Shown piece after piece: positions 19,543 to 27,334 of a DNA stretch of 35,828 nucleotides. How positions within the stretch are numbered: position 1 is the stretch's first letter; each line of letters opens with the position of its first letter. Origin of the DNA: Gammaproteobacteria bacterium UBA7803. GTDB taxonomy: Bacteria > Pseudomonadota > Gammaproteobacteria > Pseudomonadales > Azotimanducaceae. Location: positions 938 to 36,765 of the forward strand of contig DLCH01000041.1 in the NCBI GenBank assembly GCA_002480525.1, in the 5' to 3' direction. Made by a program: the position numbers and the translations under genes. The notes beneath the pieces were generated by a model. The model did no database searches, was not told the DNA's origin, and worked only from the letters and a program-made list of their open reading frames with translations.

Positions 19543-21351
19543 ATGAAGAAACTCGTCATCGTGATCGTCGTCGCCGCCGCCGCGCTGGGCGCCTGGCTGA
19601 TGCTGCGCCCCGGCGAGCCGCCGGCGGCACCACCGCCCGTGGCGGACCCGGCCACCCGCACCACCACCGGCGCCGGCGACGTGGTCGGCTACGTCGACGG
19701 CAACGGCGCCCGGGTGTGGAAGGGCATTCCTTTCGCCGCGCCGCCGGTGGGTGATGGCCGCTGGCGCGCGCCCCAGCCGCCGGCACCCTGGGACGGCGTC
19801 CGCGAGGCCCTGGCGTTCGGCCCGAGCTGCGCCCAGCCCGATTCCGCCCTGGCCGGCACCGACCAGGTGAGCGATGCCGGCATCGCCGGGCAGGAGGACT
19901 GCCTGTACCTGAACGTCTGGTCCCCGCGGGAGGCCGCCGGTCTGCCGGTGATGCTGTGGATTCACGGCGGCGGCAACAGCATCGGCGCGGCCAGCACCTA
20001 CGACGGCTCGAATCTCGCCACCCGTCACGACGTGGTGGTGGTGTCCATCAACTACCGGCTCGGCCCCTTCGGCTGGTTCGCCCATCCGGATCTGCGCCGC
20101 GGCGACCAGCGGGACGACTCCGGCAACTACGGCACCCTCGATGCGATCCGGGCGCTGGAGTGGACCCGGGACAACATCGCCGCCTTCGGCGGCGACCCCG
20201 GCAACGTCACCGTGTTCGGCGAGTCCGCCGGCGCCTTCGACACCCTGGCCATGATGGCCTCGCCCCTGGCCGAGGGCCTGTTCCACCGGGCCATCGTCCA
20301 GAGCGGCGGCTTCCAGACCGTGCCCCTGGAGGTGGCCGGCGGCTACGCCCGGGAGGGCGGCCACCCGAACAGCGCCCGGGAGATCACCGCCCGGCTGCTG
20401 GTGGCCGACGGCACCGTGGCGGACCTGGACGCCGCCTACAGCTACCAGGCCGACATGGGCACCGCCCGCGTCCGCGACTACCTGTACGGCAAGTCCGTGG
20501 ACGAGATCTTCGCGACTTTCGACCTCGACGGGCCGATGCCCATGCTCGACCTGCCCAACAACTTAGGCGACGGCCACGTGCTGCCGGACATGAGCACCGA
20601 GGAGATCTTCTCCAGCCTCGACAACCACAACGCGGTGCCGGTGATTCTCGGCACCAACCGCGACGAGGTAGCGCTGTTCATGGCCATGAGCCCCCGCTGG
20701 CAGGACTCGTTCCTGTGGGTGCTGCCGCGCATCCGCGACGAGGACACCTACCTCAAGTACGTCTACTACGGCTCCATGGCCTGGAAGGCCCGCGGCGTCG
20801 ACAGCCTGGCCGACGACATGACCGCCGCCGGCAACCCGGACGTCTATGCCTACCGCTTCGACTGGGACGAGCAGGGCTCGGTGCTGGGCTACGACCTGTC
20901 GAAGGCCTTCGGCGCCGCCCACGGCCTCGAGATCCCGTTCGTGTTCGGCGACTTCGGCGGCAGCTTCTTAAGCGACATGCTGGACGAGAGCCCCGGCCGG
21001 GACGCCCTGTCCGACAGCATGATGTCCTACTGGGCGGAGTTCGCGTACAGCGGCGACCCGGGCCGCGGCCGGGACGGCGGCGAGGTGGCGTGGCAGTCCT
21101 GGGGAGACGACGGGCTGCGCTCGATCATCCTCGACACCCCGGAGGACCGGGGCATCCGCATGACCGACGACGAGGTCACCCTGGCCGGGCTCAAGGCCGA
21201 GCTCGCCGCGGACCCGGCCTTCAACCGGGAGGGCCGCTGCCGCGCCTTCGTCGCCGCCTTCGGCATGTTCGGCTATGACGAGGCCGAGTACCGCAGCTTC
21301 GGCCCCGAGGGCTGTGGCGACTTCGACCCGGCGGACTTCGCCCTGCGCTGA
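19543..21351 (+). CDS. Type-B carboxylesterase, exported or membrane-anchored
   Basis: A 602-residue alpha/beta-hydrolase of the type-B carboxylesterase/lipase family. Residues 1-20 (MKKLVIVIVVAAAALGAWLM) form a signal peptide or N-terminal anchor, followed by a proline-rich linker; no lipobox Cys is seen. Family hallmarks are GIPFAAPPVGDGRWRAPQPP, EDCLYLNVWSP, oxyanion WIHGGGNS, the nucleophile Ser at about 228 in VFGESAGA, an acidic residue in GTNRDEVALF near 373 and His near 460 in AAHGLEIPFVFG. It should hydrolyse esters in the periplasm or outside. It follows the MaoC gene after 22 nt and probably shares its transcript. A tandem repeat and hairpin lie after its stop. Confidence 0.93.
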   Translation: MKKLVIVIVVAAAALGAWLMLRPGEPPAAPPPVADPATRTTTGAGDVVGYVDGNGARVWKGIPFAAPPVGDGRWRAPQPPAPWDGVREALAFGPSCAQPDSALAGTDQVSDAGIAGQEDCLYLNVWSPREAAGLPVMLWIHGGGNSIGAASTYDGSNLATRHDVVVVSINYRLGPFGWFAHPDLRRGDQRDDSGNYGTLDAIRALEWTRDNIAAFGGDPGNVTVFGESAGAFDTLAMMASPLAEGLFHRAIVQSGGFQTVPLEVAGGYAREGGHPNSAREITARLLVADGTVADLDAAYSYQADMGTARVRDYLYGKSVDEIFATFDLDGPMPMLDLPNNLGDGHVLPDMSTEEIFSSLDNHNAVPVILGTNRDEVALFMAMSPRWQDSFLWVLPRIRDEDTYLKYVYYGSMAWKARGVDSLADDMTAAGNPDVYAYRFDWDEQGSVLGYDLSKAFGAAHGLEIPFVFGDFGGSFLSDMLDESPGRDALSDSMMSYWAEFAYSGDPGRGRDGGEVAWQSWGDDGLRSIILDTPEDRGIRMTDDEVTLAGLKAELAADPAFNREGRCRAFVAAFGMFGYDEAEYRSFGPEGCGDFDPADFALR

Positions 21352-21359
21352 TCGGGCCG

Positions 21360-21400
21360 GGCCTCGCAGGCCGGGCCTCGCAGGCCCAGCTTCGCAGACC
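21360..21400. repeat. Short tandem repeat of hairpin-forming 14-mers
   Basis: GGCCTCGCAGGCC occurs at 21360-21372 and again at 21374-21386 (14-nt period), followed by a decayed third copy (CAGCTTCGCAGACC). Each copy is itself an inverted repeat (GGCCT, CGC, AGGCC). It lies immediately after the carboxylesterase stop. Confidence 0.75.
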
Positions 21401-21401
21401 G

Positions 21402-21424
21402 GGCCGGGCCATTTCGGCCCGGCC
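21402..21424 (+). terminator. Hairpin after the carboxylesterase gene
   Basis: A perfect 9-bp stem GGCCGGGCC/GGCCCGGCC (21402-21410 with 21416-21424) and a 5-nt loop ATTTC. No T-run follows, so it may be a weak or Rho-assisted terminator, or an RNA stabiliser. Confidence 0.5.
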
Positions 21425-21445
21425 GGCGCTGGCCCCATACGTACA

Positions 21446-21461
21446 TGAAACGCGTTATAAT
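21446..21461 (+). promoter_or_regulatory. Promoter -10 box with TGAAACG operator-like element before the acyl-CoA dehydrogenase pair
   Basis: A consensus TATAAT lies at 21456-21461 with no good -35 partner, which suggests an activator or another contact. The element TGAAACGCGTTA (21446-21457), containing the 8-bp palindrome AACGCGTT, abuts and overlaps the -10. Related elements are found before the crotonase (24806) and acyl-CoA synthetase (34301) genes. The shape recalls the GAAAC-N-GTTTC type sites of PsrA-like fatty-acid regulators, but this is only by eye. Confidence 0.55.
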
Positions 21462-21554
21462 CCGCCTCCGCCCCGGCCGGGGCGCCCGGGTGCCGGCCCG
21501 TCGGTCGCGACGGTGCCGGGACCGCATATCCATCTGCCAGGAGGACACGTCATC

Positions 21555-22769
21555 GTGAGCACAGCAAACCAGGACCTGGAGGCGTTCCGCGCCGAAGCAC
21601 GGGCCTGGCTGGAGGAGAACTTTCCGAAGTCTCTGGCCGGCCGCGCCAGCGAGTACATGGCGATGGAGGGCGGCAAGGAACTGACCGGCGAAGCCCGCAC
21701 CTGGGTCGAGCGCCTGGCCGAGCGCGGCTGGGGCACGCCGACCTGGCCGAGCGAATACGGCGGCGGCGGCCTCTCCGCCAGCCAGGCCGCCGTGCTGCAG
21801 GAGGAAATGCGCTCGGCGGGCGCCTTCAACCCGATCCCCCTGCGCGCCGGCATGGGCGTGACCATGGTGGGGCCGACCATCCTCGAGTACGGCACCGAGG
21901 AGCAGAAGCAGAAGCACCTGCCGCCCATCGCCCGGGGCGAGGTGCGCTGGTGCCTCGGCTACTCCGAGCCGAACGCCGGTTCCGACCTGGCCTCCCTGTC
22001 CACCCGCGCCGAAGACGCCGGTGACCACTGGGTGATCAACGGCCAGAAGGTGTGGACGTCCGGCGCCGACATCTCCGACTGGTGCGGCGCGCTGGTGCGC
22101 ACCGATCCCAAGGCCGGCAAGCGCGACGGCATCAGCTTCCTGATGTTCACCATGCACCAGGAAGGGGTCGAGACCCGGCCGATCCGGCTGATTTCCGGGG
22201 CGTCGCCGTTCTGCGAGACCTTCTTCAACAACGCCCGAGCCGACAAGACCGACCTGCTCGGCCCGCTCAACGACGGCTGGACCGTCGGCAAACGCCTGCT
22301 GCAGCACGAGCGCGCCAGCCAGACCGGCGCCATGGACACCGGCGGCCGGCCGGCGCCGCTGCAGGAACTCGCCAAGCGCTACGTCGGCACCGACGAATCC
22401 GGCCAGCTCGCGGATTCGGACCTGCGCTCGCGCCTGGCCACCCACCTGATGGAGTCCAAGGCCCACTCGCTGACCCTGTCCCGGGTGGCCGCCGAAGCCC
22501 GCGGCAACCCCAACGTCAGCGCGGCCGCGTCCATTCTCAAGAACACCGCCACCAACGTGGCCCAGACCCGGGCCGAGCTGACCCTGGAGGTGATGGGTCA
22601 TCAGGGGCTCGCCTGGGAGGGCGACGGCTTCACCGAGGAGGAGGTCAACGCAGTGCAGAGCTGGCTGTTCGGCAAGGCGATGTCGATCTACGGCGGGTCC
22701 TTCGAGATCCAGTACAACATCATCGCGAAGAACATCCTCGGCCTGCCCGAGACCACCCAGAAAGGCTGA
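21555..22769 (+). CDS. Acyl-CoA dehydrogenase, subunit with complete FAD site
   Basis: A 404-residue acyl-CoA dehydrogenase family protein. N-terminal helical domain (residues 1-120), beta domain with WCLGYSEPNAGSDLASLSTR and INGQKVWTSGADISDW for substrate and flavin contacts, and a C-terminal helical domain ending YGGSFEIQYNIIAKNILGLP, the usual FAD-contact motif. The GTG at 21555 is used (VSTANQDLEAF), with GGAGG about 10 nt upstream. It is 29 nt from a second, unlike dehydrogenase gene. Adjacent unlike pairs are typical of heterotetrameric enzymes (FadE26/27, ChsE1/E2 types) acting on bulky or branched acyl-CoA. It oxidises acyl-CoA to 2-enoyl-CoA. Substrate not known. Confidence 0.92.
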   Translation: MSTANQDLEAFRAEARAWLEENFPKSLAGRASEYMAMEGGKELTGEARTWVERLAERGWGTPTWPSEYGGGGLSASQAAVLQEEMRSAGAFNPIPLRAGMGVTMVGPTILEYGTEEQKQKHLPPIARGEVRWCLGYSEPNAGSDLASLSTRAEDAGDHWVINGQKVWTSGADISDWCGALVRTDPKAGKRDGISFLMFTMHQEGVETRPIRLISGASPFCETFFNNARADKTDLLGPLNDGWTVGKRLLQHERASQTGAMDTGGRPAPLQELAKRYVGTDESGQLADSDLRSRLATHLMESKAHSLTLSRVAAEARGNPNVSAAASILKNTATNVAQTRAELTLEVMGHQGLAWEGDGFTEEEVNAVQSWLFGKAMSIYGGSFEIQYNIIAKNILGLPETTQKG

Positions 22770-22798
22770 CCGGCGCACCGGATCGACAGGAGTAACTC

Positions 22799-23935
22799 AT
22801 GGCGGTATTGAACGAAGAGCAGACCATGCTCAAGGACCAGGCGGAGGCCTGGGTGAAGGAAGTGGCGCCGGTGCGCGCGTTCCGCACGCTGCGGGATTCG
22901 GGCAGCGACAAAGGCTGGGATCCGGCCGTGTGGTCGGCCATGGTCGAGATGGGCTGGACCGGCATCGTCGTGCCCGAGGCCCAGGGCGGTTCCGACCTCG
23001 GCTACCTGACCTTCGGCGTCCTGCTGGAGCAGACCGGGCGTGAGCTCACGGCCTCGCCGCTGCTCGCCTCGGCGCTGATCGGCGCCAGTGCCCTGCGCCT
23101 CGGCGGCAGCGATGCCCAGCAGCGCGACTGGCTGCCCGGCGTGGTGGACGGCTCCACCGTGCTCACCCTGGCGGTGGACGAGAGCAACCGGCACGCGCCG
23201 ACCCGGACGGCGATGAAGGCCGAGAAGGCCGGCGACGGCTTCAAGCTGACCGGCACCAAGACCCTGGTGCCCGAGGGCGGCGAGGCGACGGCCTTCGTGG
23301 TCCCGGCCCGCACCTCCGGCAAGCCCGGCGACGAGGACGGCATCACCCTGTTCCTGGTGCGCGGCGACTCGGCCGGCATCGAGCGCCAGCGACTCGCCAC
23401 CTTCGACGCCCGCGGCTACGCCAACGTCAGCTTCGACGGTGTGGAAGTCGGCAAGGACGCAGTGCTCGGTGAGGTGGACGGCGGCTTCGGCCTGCTCGAC
23501 GCGGTGCTCGACCGGGCCCGGGCGGGACTGGCGGCGGAAATGCTCGGCACCGCCAGCGCGGCCTTCGACATGACCCTCGACTACCTGCAGACCCGCAAGC
23601 AGTTCGGCGCGGTGATCGGCTCCTTCCAGGCGCTGGGCCACCGGGCGGCGGCGCTGTACTCACAGAAGGAGCTGACCCGCTCCTGCGTGGAGGCAGCGCT
23701 GGAGGCCCTCGACAAGGACGCCGACGACGCAGCCCAGCTCTGCTCGCTGGCCAAGGGCAAGGCAGGCGATTTCCTGTTCAACATGTCGAACGAGCTGATC
23801 CAGATCCACGGCGGCATCGGCATGACCGACGAGTTCGACGCCGGCTTCTATCTGAAGCGGGCCCGGGCCGTGGAGTCGCTGTACGGCAACCGGGCGTTCC
23901 ATCGGGACCGCTACGCCACTCTGCTGGGCTTCTGA
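22799..23935 (+). CDS. Acyl-CoA dehydrogenase, partner subunit
   Basis: A 378-residue acyl-CoA dehydrogenase-like protein, with AGGAG 6-8 nt before the ATG. The N-terminal and C-terminal helical domains are normal (YLQTRKQFGAVIGSFQALGH; IQIHGGIGMTDEFDAGFYLK with the GGIG loop). The beta-domain stretch that should read like SEPxAGSD is replaced by LAVDESNRHAPTRTAMKAEK, so its own substrate/FAD contacts look incomplete. Together with the preceding gene this supports a heteromeric enzyme in which the two chains share flavin and catalytic sites. Two strong hairpins follow, separating it from the convergent crotonase gene. Confidence 0.92.
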   Translation: MAVLNEEQTMLKDQAEAWVKEVAPVRAFRTLRDSGSDKGWDPAVWSAMVEMGWTGIVVPEAQGGSDLGYLTFGVLLEQTGRELTASPLLASALIGASALRLGGSDAQQRDWLPGVVDGSTVLTLAVDESNRHAPTRTAMKAEKAGDGFKLTGTKTLVPEGGEATAFVVPARTSGKPGDEDGITLFLVRGDSAGIERQRLATFDARGYANVSFDGVEVGKDAVLGEVDGGFGLLDAVLDRARAGLAAEMLGTASAAFDMTLDYLQTRKQFGAVIGSFQALGHRAAALYSQKELTRSCVEAALEALDKDADDAAQLCSLAKGKAGDFLFNMSNELIQIHGGIGMTDEFDAGFYLKRARAVESLYGNRAFHRDRYATLLGF

Positions 23936-23944
23936 TCGGCCCCT

Positions 23945-23993
23945 GCCGGCCCCTCCGGGGCCGGCGGCCCGTTCCGGGCGTTGCGCCCGGAAC
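23945..23993. terminator. Two back-to-back hairpins between convergent genes
   Basis: GCCGGCCCC/GGGGCCGGC (23945-23953 with 23957-23965, loop TCC) and GTTCCGGGCG/CGCCCGGAAC (23971-23980 with 23984-23993, loop TTG) are perfect 9- and 10-bp stems. They sit exactly between the dehydrogenase stop and the crotonase stop, so they can serve either strand. There is no T-run. Confidence 0.6.
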
Positions 23994-24002
23994 GGCGCTT
24001 CC

Positions 24003-24785
24003 TCACTCCCCCTTGAACTGCGCGTCCCGCTTCTCCAGGAACGCCTTCACGCCCTCGGCGAAGTCACGGCTGGCGCCGGCCTCGTTCTGGAGCTGGGCCT
24101 CCAGGTCGAGCTGCTGCTCGAAGGAATTCTGCCAGGTGTTCCAATAGGCCTTGCGGATCAGCGACACGGATTTGGGCCCGTTCGCCAGCCGCCGCGCGAT
24201 GTCCATGGCGCCGGTCATCAGCGCGTCGGGATCGTCGTACAGGCGGTTCACCAGCCCCCACTCGAAGGCCTGCTCCGCCGGCAGCCGCTCGGCCAGCAGG
24301 GACAGCTCCATGGCCCGACCCCAGCCGATCAGCCGCGGCAGCATGAACGTCGAGCCGCCATCGGGAATCAGGCCGATGCGGGCAAAGGCCTGCAGGAAGA
24401 ACGCGTTCTTCGAGGCGCACACGATGTCGCCCATGACGGCGAAGCTCATGCCCACGCCGGCGGCGGCGCCGTTGACGGCGGTGACGATCGGCATGTTCAG
24501 GTCCCGCAGCATGAACAGCAGCGGGTGATAGCCGCTGCGCAGGCCGTCACCGGCGCCCCCGCGGCGCTCGGCGCGATCCTCGTCCTGGAGGTTGGCGCCG
24601 GCGCAGAACCCGCGGCCCTCGCCGGTGAGCAGCAGGCAGCGCGCGCCGTTGTCGGCCTTGCGGATCTCGTGGACGGCGCTGGTGAAATCCTCGAGCATCC
24701 TGGCGCCGACGGCGTTCATCACCTCCGGATGGTTGAATTTGAGCACCGCGACCTTGTCGTCGAAGGCGAGCGACATGCGTTCCAT
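24003..24785 (-). CDS. Enoyl-CoA hydratase/isomerase (PaaG-like crotonase)
   Basis: A 260-residue crotonase-fold protein. The oxyanion hole is formed around FCAGANLQ (about residues 60-67) and NGAAAGVGMSFAVMGD. The third active-site segment reads ARIGLIPDGGSTFMLPRLIG, with an Asp (IPDGG) where PaaG-type isomerases have their catalytic Asp and where hydratases usually keep Glu. The opening MERMSLAFDDKVAVLKFNHP is preceded by GGGGGA 6 nt before the ATG. It is therefore more likely an enoyl-CoA isomerase or ring-oxepin isomerase-like enzyme than a hydratase. It is divergent from a SnoaL-like gene, and a TGAAACG element lies in the shared promoter region. Confidence 0.92.
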   Translation of the reverse strand: MERMSLAFDDKVAVLKFNHPEVMNAVGARMLEDFTSAVHEIRKADNGARCLLLTGEGRGFCAGANLQDEDRAERRGGAGDGLRSGYHPLLFMLRDLNMPIVTAVNGAAAGVGMSFAVMGDIVCASKNAFFLQAFARIGLIPDGGSTFMLPRLIGWGRAMELSLLAERLPAEQAFEWGLVNRLYDDPDALMTGAMDIARRLANGPKSVSLIRKAYWNTWQNSFEQQLDLEAQLQNEAGASRDFAEGVKAFLEKRDAQFKGE

Positions 24786-24804
24786 GTTGAATCCCCCGTT
24801 TTAG

Positions 24805-24833
24805 TTGAAACGTGTTGTGGTAAATCTTGTGAT
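24805..24833. promoter_or_regulatory. Divergent promoter region with TGAAACG element
   Basis: TTGAAA (24805-24810) and TGTGAT (24828-24833), 17 nt apart, could form a plus-strand promoter for the SnoaL-like gene. TGAAACGTGTTG at 24806-24817 overlaps this -35 and lies about 20 nt upstream of the crotonase start on the other strand. One bound regulator could affect both genes. Confidence 0.45.
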
Positions 24834-24849
24834 CCGCAACCATACCCCA

Positions 24850-25311
24850 ATGCAACTAGCCGACATAGAGCACGCGCGCCGGGCCTGCACGGAACTGTCC
24901 GAGGACTACGCCCGGTGCCTGGATTTCCGCGACTACGACGCCTTCCTGACCCTGTTCGCCGACGATGCCGTGCTCGACGGCGGCGTGCGCCACGAGGGCC
25001 TGCCCGCGATCCGCGAGGCTCTGCGCCGGCGCCGGGACGAGGTGCGCACCCGGCACGTGCTGAGCAACGCCTTCGTCGACGTGCTCGGACCCGACGATGC
25101 CCGGGGCATCGTCTATCTGACCCTGTACCGGCACGTGGGCCCGGAGAGCCTGGCCCGCGGCCCGGCGCCCCTCGGCGGGCCCGTGGCGGTGGGCCACTAC
25201 GAGGACCGCTTCCGGCGCGACGACGGCGTCTGGCGGTTCGCGTCCCGGCGGCTGCAGCTCGCCTTCGCCGCCGAACCGGCCCACGCCGGACCCGACGCCG
25301 AGTCCTGGTAG
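24850..25311 (+). CDS. SnoaL-like / NTF2-fold protein
   Basis: A 153-residue protein of the SnoaL_4/ring-hydroxylating dioxygenase beta-like NTF2 fold. After helices with ARRACTELSEDYARCLDFRD it has YDAFLTLFADDAVLDGGVRH, the standard cone-forming segment, then RRDEVRTRHVLSNAFVDVL and GHYEDRFRRDDGVWRFASRR. It may bind or act on a small hydrophobic substrate; catalytic residues cannot be assigned. The ATG at 24850 is chosen over an earlier TTG at 24805 because family-like sequence starts there, although no ribosome-binding site is visible and the predicted 5-prime leader is very short. Its TAG stop overlaps the GTG of the HAD gene by one base. Confidence 0.82.
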   Translation: MQLADIEHARRACTELSEDYARCLDFRDYDAFLTLFADDAVLDGGVRHEGLPAIREALRRRRDEVRTRHVLSNAFVDVLGPDDARGIVYLTLYRHVGPESLARGPAPLGGPVAVGHYEDRFRRDDGVWRFASRRLQLAFAAEPAHAGPDAESW

Positions 25312-25925
25312 TGACCATCGCGGCGGTGGTGTTCGACCTCGGCGGGGTGGTGTTCCGCTATCACCCGGAGCGCCGCTTCGAGGGCTTCGCCGGCGCCACC
25401 GGACTGGCCGCCGCCGACGTGCGCAAGCGCTTCATGGATTCCGGCTACAGCCGGCGCTGCGACGCCGGCCGGCTGGACGCGGACGGCGCCTACCGGGAAG
25501 GCGTGCGGCTGCTCGGCAGCCGCCTGGGCATGCGCCGGTTCCGGGACCTGTGGATCGCCGCCTTCGAGCCGGACGACGCGGTGGTGGCGCTGGCCCGGCG
25601 GCTGCGAACCGAGGCGAAAGTGCCGCTGGCCATGCTCACCAACAATTCCGCCCTGGTGCGCACGGGCCTCGAGGACCGCCACGCCGGGGTGCTCGATCTG
25701 TTCCGGCCACGGCTGTTCTCCGCCGAGGCGGGGCTGCTGAAGCCCGACCCGAGACTGTTCCGCACCCTGCTCACCCTGCTCGGTCTGGAGGGCCATCAGG
25801 TGCTGTACGTGGACGACGACCCGGTGCACGCCGACGCCGCGGCGGCGCTGGGCTTCGCCAGCCTGCACTTCACCGGCGCCGACGCCCTGGCGGACCGGCT
25901 CGGCGCGGCGGGGCTGCTGGCGTGA
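25311..25925 (+). CDS. HAD-superfamily hydrolase (subfamily IA, YihX-like)
   Basis: A 204-residue HAD phosphatase-like protein starting at a GTG that overlaps the previous stop (TAGTG). Motif I is VVFDLGGVVFRYHPE, with the nucleophile Asp but Gly at the usual second Asp position, as in YihX. Motif II is AMLTNNS, motif III Lys lies in LLKPDPRLFR and motif IV is VLYVDDDPVHADAA. The cap is a small four-helix type. It likely dephosphorylates a sugar phosphate or similar metabolite in the cytosol. Tight coupling to the SnoaL-like gene implies co-expression; an 81-bp gap separates it from the cation exporter. Confidence 0.9.
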   Translation: MTIAAVVFDLGGVVFRYHPERRFEGFAGATGLAAADVRKRFMDSGYSRRCDAGRLDADGAYREGVRLLGSRLGMRRFRDLWIAAFEPDDAVVALARRLRTEAKVPLAMLTNNSALVRTGLEDRHAGVLDLFRPRLFSAEAGLLKPDPRLFRTLLTLLGLEGHQVLYVDDDPVHADAAAALGFASLHFTGADALADRLGAAGLLA

Positions 25926-26006
25926 CGGACCGCCGGGGGCGGCCGGCCGGGCTGGTCATTCGGCGGCGGCTTTGGCATCGTCCGAAGCGCTCCAGATGAG
26001 CGGACC

Positions 26007-26903
26007 ATGAGCCACGACCACAGCCACAGCCACCGCCACGACCACGCCGAAGGCCGGGATTACGAACGCCTGGTGGGCCGCGCCTTCGTTCTCATCGTCG
26101 CCTTCATGGTGGTGGAGGTGGTCGGCGGGCTGCTGGCCAACTCGCTGACCCTGCTCGCCGACGCGGGCCACATGTTCCTCGACGCCTCGGCCCTGGGCTT
26201 CTCCTGGTACGCCCTGCGGCTGTCCCGCCGGGGCAACGACCACAACCTGTCCTACGGCTATCACCGCTATCAGGTGCTGGCCACCTTCATCAACGGCCTG
26301 ACCCTGTTCGCCATGATCGTGTGGATCGTGGTGGAGGCCATCGAGCGCCTGCAGTCGCCGGCGGAGATGCAGCCCCTGCCGGCGCTCGCGGTGGCGGTTA
26401 TCGGCCTGCTGGTGAACATCGTCGCCTTCCGCTGGCTGCACCAGGGCCACGACAACGCCACGGTGCGCAGCGCCCTGTGGCACGTGATCGGCGACATGCT
26501 CGGCTCCGGCGCCGCGATCGTCGCGGCGCTCACCGTCTACCTCACCGGCTGGACCTACGCCGATCCGCTGCTGGCCCTGGTGATCGTGGTGATTCTCGGC
26601 CGCGGCGCCTGGCGGCTGGTGCGGGACTCCAGCCACATTCTGCTGGAGGGCGTGCCCGAGGACGTCGACCTGCACGAGATCCGCGAGGCCCTGGCCAGCC
26701 GCGTGCCAGGCGTCCGTGAGGTCCGCCATCTGCACGCCTGGGCGCTGACCGCCGAGCGCCCGCTGCTCACACTGCACGCCACCGTCGACGAGGGCAAGGC
26801 CCTCGGCGGCGTGGTGACCCACATCAAGCGGGTGCTGACCGAGGAATTCGGCATCGACCACTCCACCATCCAGGTGGAGCACGGCCCCTGCCCGGATGAA
26901 TAA
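26007..26903 (+). CDS. Cation diffusion facilitator, zinc-type (CzcD/ZitB-like)
   Basis: A 298-residue inner-membrane proton-coupled metal exporter. The N terminus is His-rich (SHDHSHSHRHDH). Six membrane helices follow, starting about residue 25. The metal site is HD-HD: ADAGHMFLDAS in helix 2 and HVIGDMLGS in helix 5, the pattern of Zn/Cd-exporting CDF proteins. The C-terminal cytosolic domain (from about 210; VREVRHLHAWALTAERP, then DHSTIQVEHGPC) is the ferredoxin-like dimer module. The start is the first Met before the His-rich stretch. It lies 31 nt upstream of dgkA and may share a transcript. No metal-responsive operator was recognised. Confidence 0.95.
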   Translation: MSHDHSHSHRHDHAEGRDYERLVGRAFVLIVAFMVVEVVGGLLANSLTLLADAGHMFLDASALGFSWYALRLSRRGNDHNLSYGYHRYQVLATFINGLTLFAMIVWIVVEAIERLQSPAEMQPLPALAVAVIGLLVNIVAFRWLHQGHDNATVRSALWHVIGDMLGSGAAIVAALTVYLTGWTYADPLLALVIVVILGRGAWRLVRDSSHILLEGVPEDVDLHEIREALASRVPGVREVRHLHAWALTAERPLLTLHATVDEGKALGGVVTHIKRVLTEEFGIDHSTIQVEHGPCPDE

Positions 26904-26934
26904 AGCCGGATGAATGAGACCGGACGACTGACCC

Positions 26935-27312
26935 ATGCCGAAACCCCAGTACAAAGGCCTCATGCACGTGATCAAGGCGACGGAGTACTCCCTCAAGGGG
27001 CTGCGCTCGGCCTGGCTGCACGAGTCCGCCTTCCGCCAGGAGTGCATCATCGGCCTGGTGCTGCTGCCCTGCGCCTTCCTGCTCGGCGAGACCCTGGTGC
27101 AGACGGCCCTGCTGATCGGCGTGTGCGTGATCGTGCTGATCACCGAGCTGCTGAACTCCGCCCTGGAGGCCGCCGTAGACCGGATGGGCGAGGAGTTCCA
27201 CGACCTCGCCGGCCGCGCCAAGGACATGGGCTCCGCCGCGGTGGCGCTGAGCCTGGCCCTGGTGTGGCTGACCTGGGGCCTGGTCGCCATTCAGAGATTC
27301 GTCGTGTCCTGA
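26935..27312 (+). CDS. dgkA: Diacylglycerol kinase
   Basis: A 125-residue integral membrane kinase with three helices that phosphorylates diacylglycerol left from membrane-derived oligosaccharide and LPS modification, returning it to phosphatidate. The conserved features are clear: KGLRSAWLHESAFRQE (surface helix with the substrate-binding Glu), ITELLNSALEAAVDRMG (active-site Glu and Asn) and GRAKDMGSAAV (Lys-Asp at the nucleotide site). Length is that of E. coli DgkA (122). It is placed between a zinc exporter and a small membrane protein in a same-strand cluster. Confidence 0.97.
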   Translation: MPKPQYKGLMHVIKATEYSLKGLRSAWLHESAFRQECIIGLVLLPCAFLLGETLVQTALLIGVCVIVLITELLNSALEAAVDRMGEEFHDLAGRAKDMGSAAVALSLALVWLTWGLVAIQRFVVS

Positions 27313-27334
27313 CCGCCGGAGGAGGACCACCGCC

